A stretch of 11,936 bases of DNA from positions 1-11,936 of the forward strand of contig JADGNL010000191.1 in assembly GCA_017883495.1 (NCBI GenBank). The letters are read 5' to 3'. Positions 6,358-11,936 of this stretch are shown one piece after another. The notes beneath the pieces were generated by a model that saw only the letters and a program-made list of their open reading frames with translations, was not told where the DNA came from and searched no databases. The position numbers and the translations under genes were made by a program. The DNA is from Methanomicrobiales archaeon. Its GTDB lineage: Archaea > Halobacteriota > Methanomicrobia > Methanomicrobiales > Methanospirillaceae. Each line of letters opens with the position of its first letter. Position 1 is the first letter of the stretch.

Positions 6358-6473
6358 CCCCTGACTCCCTCCGACGGATCCATGTGACGTACTATGAGCA
6401 GCACACCTTTATGAGGTTTTATTTGCCCTCACAAACGTTCTTATCCCTTTTGCATTATACCTTCTATCCAGAC
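6358..6473. promoter_or_regulatory. Divergent promoter region between cetZ and the glycan operon
   Basis: The 116 bases between the two ATGs contain the most AT-rich stretch in the window (about 6405-6470). For the minus strand, AAATAAAA (6424-6417) and CATAAAGG (6414-6407) are TATA-like; a start site near 6390 would give a short leader carrying the GGAGG at 6372-6368. For the plus strand, TTTTATTT (6417-6424) and TTCTTATCC (6438-6446) are TATA candidates. The latter would place transcription start almost at the ATG at 6474, giving a leaderless transcript, in keeping with the lack of a Shine-Dalgarno there. The two sets overlap, so a shared regulator could act on both directions. Start sites are estimates. 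Confidence 0.6.
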
Positions 6474-7706
6474 ATGAAGTGTTGTATCGTCGGAGGAGGC
6501 CTTACCGGGCTCGTAGCGGCCCTCTCTCTCTCCGCCGATCACGAGGTCGTGCTGTTCGAACGCCGGCCCGTGCTCGGCGGGTGCCTCTCCTCGATCGACC
6601 GCGGCACCTACACCATCGAATCCTTCTACCATCACTGCTTCGAGGGCGATCGCCACCTCTTCGGCCTGCTCGACCGTCTCGGCCTGCGGGACGAGCTCGA
6701 GTGGCTCACGGGCACGACCGGATATTACGTGAACGGCAGATCGTATCCGCTCTCAACCCTCCCCGAGATCGTCGCCTACCCGCACCTGAGCGTGCTCGAC
6801 AAGGCTCGCCTCGGCTGGCTGATGGTTCGCGCGAGCAAGCTCGATCGGACTGCGCTCGATGACGTGACCGCGCAGTCGTTCATCCTCGACCATCTCGGCC
6901 GTTCGGTCTACGCCTCGTTCTTCGAGCCCCTGCTTCGGTCCAAGTTCGGGCCGATGCGGGACCGGGTCTCGGCCGCATGGCTCCTCTCGCGGATCGCCAT
7001 CCGCTCGAACCGTTCGGCGGGCGGGGAGCGGCTCGGGTACCTGCGTCACGGCTATGCGTCCCTTATCGAGGGGCTGCGCGCGGCGATCGAGGCCCAGGGC
7101 TGCACGATCGCGACGGGAACCCCGGTCGACGCCATGGAGCGCGACGGCTCGGGCTGGAACGTCCTGGGCGAGCGGTTCGACACGATCGTCTCGACAATCC
7201 CGCCGCAACTCCTGGCCGCGATGACCGGACTCCCGCTGACCACGATCCCGTATCAGGGGGCGGCCTGCATGACCCTCGCGCTCGACCGTGAGGTGACGAA
7301 CGGCATCTACTGGCTGAACATGAAGGACGACGCCCCGTACGGCGCCGTGGTCGCGCACACGAACTTCGTTCCGGTCGAGCGTTATGGCGAGCACCTGATC
7401 TACCTCGCTTCGTACTTCTCCGGCGAGCTCCCTGCCGGGCACGGCAACCGCATGCTCGCGGACTTCTGCGAACGCTTCGGCGTGGCGCAGGAGGAGGTCC
7501 ACTGGCACCACCTCGAGGTCGACCCGTTCGCGGGCCCGGTCTACGAGACCGGATACCGGCGGATGATCCCGGAGTACGCCCAGGACGGTCTCTTCATGGC
7601 CGGCATGTTCTCGCGGCCGAACTACCCCGAGCGGTCCATGGAGGGATCGATCGTCGCTGGCGAGGAGGTCGCGGCAGCCGCGAGGAGCGCCTCTCGCCAT
7701 GGGTGA
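6474..7706 (+). CDS. FAD-dependent oxidoreductase (amine oxidase / UDP-galactopyranose-mutase-like fold), 410 aa
   Basis: The N terminus is a classical dinucleotide-binding Rossmann unit: CCIVGGGLTGLVAAL (GxGxxG at 7-12), an acidic strand end at Glu29 (VVLFERR), then GG at 35-36. The C terminus has the matching FAD segment GLFMAGMFSRPNYPERSM followed by EGSIVAGEEVAAA. This layout is shared by phytoene desaturases, protoporphyrinogen oxidase, amine oxidases and UDP-galactopyranose mutases; the exact reaction cannot be read from sequence. No transmembrane helix is obvious, so it is probably a cytoplasmic or membrane-associated flavoprotein. It is first in a five-gene operon for glycan-lipid functions and overlaps the following glycosyltransferase by 8 nt, suggesting it acts on a sugar nucleotide or polyprenyl carrier. 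ATG 6474 is chosen because homology begins there; the open frame extends back to a GTG at 6384, but that part lies in the AT-rich promoter region. No Shine-Dalgarno precedes it, consistent with leaderless translation. Confidence 0.85.
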   Translation: MKCCIVGGGLTGLVAALSLSADHEVVLFERRPVLGGCLSSIDRGTYTIESFYHHCFEGDRHLFGLLDRLGLRDELEWLTGTTGYYVNGRSYPLSTLPEIVAYPHLSVLDKARLGWLMVRASKLDRTALDDVTAQSFILDHLGRSVYASFFEPLLRSKFGPMRDRVSAAWLLSRIAIRSNRSAGGERLGYLRHGYASLIEGLRAAIEAQGCTIATGTPVDAMERDGSGWNVLGERFDTIVSTIPPQLLAAMTGLPLTTIPYQGAACMTLALDREVTNGIYWLNMKDDAPYGAVVAHTNFVPVERYGEHLIYLASYFSGELPAGHGNRMLADFCERFGVAQEEVHWHHLEVDPFAGPVYETGYRRMIPEYAQDGLFMAGMFSRPNYPERSMEGSIVAGEEVAAAARSASRHG

Positions 7707-8415
7707 GATCGAACTGACTGCGGTGCTCCCGGTCTACAACGACCGCACAGCGCTCGAGCGGGCGATCCCGGTCTCGCTCGAGATCCTCGAGACTTGTGCG
7801 GATCGGTTCGAGCTCGTGATCGCCGAAGACGGATCGACGGACGGCTCGGCCGAGCTCGTCCGCGACTGGAGCGCCCGCGATTCCCGCGTCCGCCTCTTCC
7901 ACTCGGACGAACGATTGGGACGAGGACGGGCGCTGAACCGGGCTTTCCGCGCTTCCGGCGCGGCGATTGTCTGCTACTACGACGTCGACCTCGCAACGGA
8001 CATGCAACACCTGAAGCCCCTCATCTCCGCGATCCGCGATGGGGCCGCGATCGCGACCGGATCGCGCCTCATGCCCGGGTCCGAGATTGTGCGTTCCGGA
8101 GGGCGCGAGTTCGCGAGCCGGGGATACAATATGCTCGTCCGGGGCGTGCTCGGCTCGCGGCTGTACGACCACCAGTGCGGGTTCAAGGCGTTCGAGCGGG
8201 CACGGCTCCTGCCGCTCCTCGAACAGATCCGGGCCCCCCACTGGTTCTGGGATACGGAGGTGCTCGTTCGGGAGCAGCACGCCGGATACCCGGTCGTCGA
8301 ACTGCCGGTCCGATGGACCGAAGGACCGGGCACCACGGTCCGATCGAAAGACGTATTCGAGATGGGGAGCGCTGTCTTCCGTCTCTGGTGGCAGCTGCAT
8401 GTGGCGAAGGATTAG
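7699..8415 (+). CDS. GT2 glycosyltransferase, dolichyl-phosphate sugar synthase-like
   Basis: A 238-residue GT-A fold protein of family 2. Visible motifs are AVLPVYND at 8-15, EDGSTDGS at 43-50, LGRGRALNRAF at 73-83, the metal-binding DVD at 95-97 within YYDVDLATD, a Gly/Ser-rich ATGSRL at 119-124, DHQCGFKAF at 157-165 and HWFWDTEVL at 181-189. This set matches dolichyl-phosphate mannose/glucose synthases and the N-terminal domain of archaeal AglD, which transfer a sugar from a nucleotide donor to a polyprenyl phosphate at the cytoplasmic face. There is no transmembrane helix, so it is the soluble catalytic part only. It overlaps the upstream oxidoreductase by 8 nt and the downstream flippase-like gene by 17 nt, implying coupled translation. 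The sugar used cannot be inferred. In Haloferax AglD the two domains are fused; here they are separate genes. Confidence 0.9.
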   Translation: MGEIELTAVLPVYNDRTALERAIPVSLEILETCADRFELVIAEDGSTDGSAELVRDWSARDSRVRLFHSDERLGRGRALNRAFRASGAAIVCYYDVDLATDMQHLKPLISAIRDGAAIATGSRLMPGSEIVRSGGREFASRGYNMLVRGVLGSRLYDHQCGFKAFERARLLPLLEQIRAPHWFWDTEVLVREQHAGYPVVELPVRWTEGPGTTVRSKDVFEMGSAVFRLWWQLHVAKD

Positions 8416-9370
8416 CGCGCTCTTGATCCCGACCGCGATCGCGGTCGCGATCATCGCGTACATGCTCGTACCGATCTGGTCGGACCTTCTCGAGGCGATC
8501 AGGACCGCTGTCCCCTTCTACTTCGTGGCAGCGGTCGCGGTCTGCGTTGTGGCGTGGGCCCTTCGCGGCTGGAGATACCGGGCGATCCTGAACGGGCTCG
8601 GCATCCGGCCCACGCTCGGGTTCGCGATGGCCTGCATCTTCGTCTCCCAGACCGCGAACCTGGTGATCCCTGCGCGCCTCGGCGATATCGTGCGGGTCTT
8701 CCTCCTCAAACACCAGTTCCAGACGACGTACTCCCAGGGGATCTCGTCGATCGCGGTCGAGCGGATCTACGATATCGTGACCGTGGCCCTGCTCGGGCTC
8801 GTCTCCATCCCCTTCTTCCTGGACTTTCCCACCGAGTACTACGCCCTGATCGTGGTACCGCTGATCGGGGGCGCGATCTTCCTCGTCGTGCTCCTGCTCG
8901 CGGGGCGAATCAGGACCAAGAACCGGGTGGCGAGCATCATCCTGCAGATGCTCGACGAGATCCGGACGGTCTCGCTCTCGCCCCGTTCGATGCTGGTGCT
9001 CGGTGGGGTCTCGATCGTGATCTGGCTCGTGGACATCGCGGTCTGCATCTTCGTGGTCCTGATGTTCCACGCACCGCTCGACATCCCGAGCGTCACCCTG
9101 GCGATCGTGATCGGCAACCTTGTCAAGGCCGTTCCGATCACGCCGGGCGGGCTGGGGACGTACGAGTTCACGGTCGCGGCCATCCTGCAGCGCGGCGGGA
9201 TACCCCACGTGGCGGCAACACTCATCGCGTTCATCGACCACCTGATCAAGAACATGGTCACGGTCATCGGCGGTGTGGTCTCGGTCTACGTCTTCGGAGA
9301 CTGGATGTTCGACGTGCTCAAGGGGGTCTTCAACCGCACGGTGGTGAAGGGGGAGAAGCTTGGCGATTGA
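8399..9370 (+). CDS. Flippase-like integral membrane protein (LPG_synthase_TM / AglD C-terminal type)
   Basis: A 323-residue polytopic protein with about eight hydrophobic segments (roughly 8-24, 38-56, 74-90, 126-142, 149-168, 198-222, 230-248 and 270-300). Diagnostic motifs of the LPG-synthase/UPF0104 membrane family are NLVIPARLGDIVRV at 87-100, VERIYD at 120-125 and PITPGGLGTYE at 246-256. The same domain forms the C-terminal half of Haloferax AglD, where it is thought to assist transfer or translocation of the dolichol-linked sugar made by the GT2 half. In bacteria the family includes MprF, but the synthetase domain is missing here, so lysyl-lipid synthesis is unlikely. ATG 8399 is chosen over an open frame reaching back to 8039 because that part overlaps the real GT2 gene and lacks family similarity. 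The 17-nt overlap with the GT2 gene supports a GT2-membrane partner pair. Confidence 0.9.
   Translation: MWRRISALLIPTAIAVAIIAYMLVPIWSDLLEAIRTAVPFYFVAAVAVCVVAWALRGWRYRAILNGLGIRPTLGFAMACIFVSQTANLVIPARLGDIVRVFLLKHQFQTTYSQGISSIAVERIYDIVTVALLGLVSIPFFLDFPTEYYALIVVPLIGGAIFLVVLLLAGRIRTKNRVASIILQMLDEIRTVSLSPRSMLVLGGVSIVIWLVDIAVCIFVVLMFHAPLDIPSVTLAIVIGNLVKAVPITPGGLGTYEFTVAAILQRGGIPHVAATLIAFIDHLIKNMVTVIGGVVSVYVFGDWMFDVLKGVFNRTVVKGEKLGD
9346..9354 (+). promoter_or_regulatory. Ribosome binding site deciding the TTG start of the DUF2298 gene
   Basis: A purine-rich GAAGGGGGAG stretch sits about five bases before TTG 9360, inside the end of the flippase-like gene. No ATG or GTG with comparable support is present nearby, and paralogue similarity (a short polar N terminus, then VLSWL versus VFAWL) begins right there, so the TTG start is favoured. 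The exact boundary of the pairing bases is uncertain by a base or two. Confidence 0.5.
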
Positions 9371-11393
9371 ATCGCAGATCCTGGCCGTGTTTGCCTGGCT
9401 CGCCGTTATCAAGCTCGTTCAGCTCGCGCTCTGGCCCGCCCTCGCCCCGCTCTTCGAACGGTACGCCTATCCCATCTCGTTCTCGGCCTCGGTGCTGGGC
9501 CTCTCGCTGATTGCGTGGTACCTCGGCACGATCGGCCTTCCCGTCCAGCTCGCCCTCGTCCCGTTCCTCGTCCTCCTCGGCTGGTTCGCGTACCGTCGGG
9601 CCTACACGCGCGAGGTCCTGCTCGAGAACTGGCGCTGGGACGCGGTCTTCCTCGTCCTCTTCGTCTTCCTTCTCGAGTGCCGGTACATCAACCCGTCGGC
9701 CTCGTTCGCCGAGAAGTTCATGGACTACGGGTTCGTGGCCTCCATCATGCGGACGCCGATCGTGCCGCCCTGGGACCCGTGGTTCGCCGGCGGTCACCTG
9801 AACGTCTACTACTACTACGGCTCATGGATCATGGGCGTGCTCGGCCTCTCGACCGGGGTCCCGTCACGCTTCGTCTTCAACCTCGGTCTCCCGACCGTGA
9901 TCGCGCTGGCCGGCGTCAACTGCTACATGGTCGGCCACCTCCTGCTCGATCGCTTCCGCTGGCTCCCGATCCTGCCCCTCATCCTGCCGAACCCGGCCTC
10001 GGTCGTCCTCGCGGCCCAGGGGATTCCGCTCTCGACGGTCGCCTGGGACAGCACGCGCGTGATCACGGACACGATCAACGAGTACCCGCTTTTCTCGTTC
10101 ACCTGGGGCGACCTCCATGCCCACGTGATCGGGATCTTCAACCAGGCGTTCCTGATCGCGCTCCTCGTGCTCGCCCTCAGCCGCTGGCAGCAGCTCTCCG
10201 ATAGGGCACGCGTAGCTCTGATCGGGCTTATCGCGCTATCTCTCGGGGCCATGCCCGGCATCAACTCCTGGGATGTCCTGCTGTACGGCCCGATCACGCT
10301 TCTGGTCGCGGCCCTCGTCTGGCTTCGCCACCGGCACGATCCCGACGGCGGGCGGGTCACGCCGCTCTATCTGCTGATCGCCGCTCCGATCCTCGCAATC
10401 GGACTGTACGGGCCGTATTACCTCTCGTTCGCGAGTTCGGGGATCAAGGGAATCGGGCTTGTCACCGCCCCGTCGGACCCGGTCCAGTTCTTGCTCGTGC
10501 ACGGTTTCTTCCTCGCGATCGCGTACCTGGCCTGCATTCCGGAGCTGCGGCGGCGGCCGTACCTGGCCGCCGCTGCCCTGCCGTTCCTTCTGGGAGGATA
10601 TGCGGCGGCCGCGATCGCGGTCGTACCGCTTGCCTGCCTCGTGGCCCGCCTGGCCGCGCGCGACGGCCGGGGGCGCGCCGAGGATCTGCTCGTCGCGCTC
10701 GGCCTCGCGATCGCGATCTTCTGCGAGCTCGTCTACCTCAAGGACAACATGGGCGATCAGTACTTCCGAATGAACACGGTCTTCAAGTTCTACATCGGGG
10801 TCTGGCTCCTGCTCGGGACCGGGACCTTCGTGATGGTCGGCCGCTTCCTCGACCGACCTGCGCTCACGGAGCGGATCGGCCGGGTGCCGCGCGCTGCGAG
10901 GCAGGGGATCGTGATCGCGGTACTCGCCCTCCTCCTCGCGGCCCCCTTCCTTGCGGCCGGAAATTTCACGCACTCGACCTACACCCTCGACGGGACCGCA
11001 TTCCTCGACCGCGAGCACCCCGGAGATGCAGCCGCGATCCGGTTCCTGCAGGGGATCCCCGGGCACCACGTGATCGTCGAAGGGCAGGGGAGCGACTACT
11101 CATACGCGGCCCGGGTTTCGTCGTTCACCGGGATGCAGGCCGTGATCGGTTGGACCTTCCACGAGTACATGTGGCGGAACGACTACGGTCCCGTGAACGA
11201 GCGGATGGCGGATCTCCACACGGCGTACGAGGATCCGACCCGGACAATCGCGCTGATGGAGAAGTACGGAGCGGATATGCTCTATGTCGGGGATCTCGAA
11301 CGCGAAACTTATCACGTCTCTCTCCCAATCTCAGAGCTTGAGCTGCTGTACGATCAGGGAGGCGTTCAGATCTACCGGCGCGCCGAGGCATAG
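9360..11393 (+). CDS. DUF2298 / 'YYY' polytopic membrane protein, putative GT-C-like glycosyltransferase, 677 aa
   Basis: A large membrane protein with roughly a dozen hydrophobic segments between residues 8 and 535, then a soluble C-terminal domain of about 140 residues. The Chlor_Arch_YYY signature is plain: Glu107 (LLECRYINP), EKFMDYGF at 118-125, IMRTPIVPPWDPWFAGG at 129-145, NVYYYYGSWIMG at 148-159. Later blocks are FSFTWGDLHAHV at 245-256, a probable active-site-like patch, and DQYFRMNTVFKFY at 466-478. The C-terminal domain has DREHPGDAAAIRFLQ near 550 and EGQGSDYSYAARV near 574. Acidic residues after the first helices and a C-terminal outer domain recall GT-C enzymes that use polyprenyl-phosphate sugars; function is unproven. 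Translation probably starts at TTG 9360, five bases after AAGGGGGAG, overlapping the upstream gene by 11 nt. A paralogue follows immediately. Confidence 0.88.
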   Translation: MAIESQILAVFAWLAVIKLVQLALWPALAPLFERYAYPISFSASVLGLSLIAWYLGTIGLPVQLALVPFLVLLGWFAYRRAYTREVLLENWRWDAVFLVLFVFLLECRYINPSASFAEKFMDYGFVASIMRTPIVPPWDPWFAGGHLNVYYYYGSWIMGVLGLSTGVPSRFVFNLGLPTVIALAGVNCYMVGHLLLDRFRWLPILPLILPNPASVVLAAQGIPLSTVAWDSTRVITDTINEYPLFSFTWGDLHAHVIGIFNQAFLIALLVLALSRWQQLSDRARVALIGLIALSLGAMPGINSWDVLLYGPITLLVAALVWLRHRHDPDGGRVTPLYLLIAAPILAIGLYGPYYLSFASSGIKGIGLVTAPSDPVQFLLVHGFFLAIAYLACIPELRRRPYLAAAALPFLLGGYAAAAIAVVPLACLVARLAARDGRGRAEDLLVALGLAIAIFCELVYLKDNMGDQYFRMNTVFKFYIGVWLLLGTGTFVMVGRFLDRPALTERIGRVPRAARQGIVIAVLALLLAAPFLAAGNFTHSTYTLDGTAFLDREHPGDAAAIRFLQGIPGHHVIVEGQGSDYSYAARVSSFTGMQAVIGWTFHEYMWRNDYGPVNERMADLHTAYEDPTRTIALMEKYGADMLYVGDLERETYHVSLPISELELLYDQGGVQIYRRAEA

Positions 11394-11396
11394 GCG

Positions 11397-11936
11397 ATGA
11401 TCGAATTCGGCGACCAGGTGCTCTACGTACTGAGCTGGCTCGCGACCCTCAAACTGCTGCAGCTCTCGGTCTGGCCGTTGCTCCGGCCCCTCTTCGGTCG
11501 GCTCTCATACCCAGCCGCATACACGGTTTCGCTCCTCCTTCTGCTACTCGGTTCGTTCTACCTCGGGCTCCTCCACCTCCCGACGTGGCTCGCCATCGCC
11601 CCGTTCCTGGTTCTGCTCGGGGCGGGGCTGGCGAAACGTCAGTACGGTAGAGCTGCATGGACGGGCGTGGTGAAGTGGGATATTGTCTTTCTCGTCTTCT
11701 TTCTCTTCGTACTCGAGCTCCGATTCTTCAACCCCTACGTATCGCACTACTCGGAGCAGTTCATGGACCTCGCCTGGGTGACGGCGATCATGCGGACGCC
11801 GGTGGTGACGCCGCCGGATCCGTGGTTCGCAGGCGGAACGCTCGACGTCTACTACTACCTGGGTCACTGGCTCATGGCTCAGCTGGGGCTGCTTGCCGGA
11901 GTCCCCGCCCGGGTCGTCTTCAACCTGATCCTCCCG
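11397..11936 (+). CDS. Second DUF2298 / 'YYY' membrane protein, N-terminal part (runs off window)
   Basis: An open frame from ATG 11397 continues to the last base, giving 180 residues with no stop. It parallels the preceding gene block for block: VLSWLATLKLLQL with TM helices at about 8-26, 42-60, 65-79 and 95-108, then Glu107 (LELRFFNP), EQFMDLAW at 120-127, IMRTPVVTPPDPWFAGG at 131-147, DVYYYLGHWLM at 150-160 and GVPARVVFNLILP at the cut end. It is thus a tandem paralogue, clearly diverged rather than a recent copy, presumably of similar ~650-700 aa length. Only three bases separate it from the upstream stop, so it belongs to the same transcript. The key catalytic-like GDLHAH block lies beyond the edge and cannot be checked. 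As with its neighbour, a GT-C-type transferase role is a hypothesis. Confidence 0.85.
   Translation, partial: MIEFGDQVLYVLSWLATLKLLQLSVWPLLRPLFGRLSYPAAYTVSLLLLLLGSFYLGLLHLPTWLAIAPFLVLLGAGLAKRQYGRAAWTGVVKWDIVFLVFFLFVLELRFFNPYVSHYSEQFMDLAWVTAIMRTPVVTPPDPWFAGGTLDVYYYLGHWLMAQLGLLAGVPARVVFNLILP

Noticed and set aside
6384..6473. N-terminal extension of the FAD oxidoreductase from GTG 6384
   Set aside because: The extension lies in the AT-rich promoter region, has unusual aromatic-rich composition, and the dinucleotide-binding strand normally begins within a few residues of the start, as it does from ATG 6474.
8431..8446. A 16-base perfect palindrome and repeated GCGATCGC octamers (also near 6263, 6646, 8047, 10515, 10611 and 10707), recalling the cyanobacterial HIP1 motif
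   Set aside because: Most copies encode Ala-Ile-Ala as GCG ATC GCN within real genes, so codon preference in membrane proteins explains them; a genome-wide count against a codon-shuffled control would settle it.
8183..9412. A 409-codon minus-strand open frame opposite the flippase-like gene
   Set aside because: Highly charged Asp/Arg/His-rich shadow; the plus strand carries the conserved LPG-TM motifs.
1..11936. CRISPR arrays, transposases or phage genes
   Set aside because: No regularly spaced direct repeats and no recombinase, transposase or capsid-like protein were seen on either strand.

Overview
The window is GC-rich, gene-dense and archaeal. Evidence for Archaea: an AcnX-type dehydratase next to a UbiD-type decarboxylase (the archaeal mevalonate route), a CetZ tubulin, an AglD-like glycosylation pair, DUF2298/'YYY' membrane proteins, and AT-rich TATA-like promoter stretches instead of bacterial -35/-10 boxes. 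The combination fits a high-GC methanogen of the Methanomicrobiales (Methanoculleus-like). That placement is recognition from memory, not a search result.

Layout. (1) 1-1465, plus strand: the 3' end of a UbiD-family decarboxylase overlaps the large subunit of phosphomevalonate dehydratase. Together they carry out the two steps from mevalonate 5-phosphate to isopentenyl phosphate. (2) 1473-1500: a 28-nt stretch resembling the 3' end of a tRNA gene, wedged between the dehydratase stop and the next start codon. (3) 1500-2854, plus: two separate HEAT-repeat proteins with a 161-nt spacer. (4) 6357-2862, minus: cetZ, then a translationally coupled, sequon-rich surface protein with a signal peptide and C-terminal anchor, then a poly-T terminator candidate, a small leader hairpin and a six-helix membrane protein of unknown function. 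(5) 6358-6473: an AT-rich divergent promoter region. (6) 6474 to the window end, plus: five tightly packed genes for a FAD-dependent oxidoreductase, a dolichol-phosphate-sugar-synthase-like GT2, an AglD-type flippase-like membrane protein, and two tandem DUF2298 membrane proteins, the second cut by the window edge.

How they may work together. The left end feeds isoprenoid synthesis, which supplies archaeal lipids and the polyprenol carriers used in glycosylation. The right-hand operon looks like a lipid-linked sugar or protein-glycosylation pathway: a GT2 charges a polyprenol phosphate, a membrane partner resembles the C-terminal half of AglD, and two large polytopic proteins could use the lipid-linked sugar outside the cell. 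Back to back with it sits a cell-shape cytoskeleton gene (CetZ) coupled to an anchored surface protein with eight N-glycosylation sequons. The divergent pair could therefore be an envelope/shape locus in which the right arm modifies the product of the left arm. That link is inference from arrangement, and is the most interesting candidate system here.

No CRISPR array, transposase, rRNA or complete tRNA gene was seen. No gene-free stretch exceeds 300 bases.
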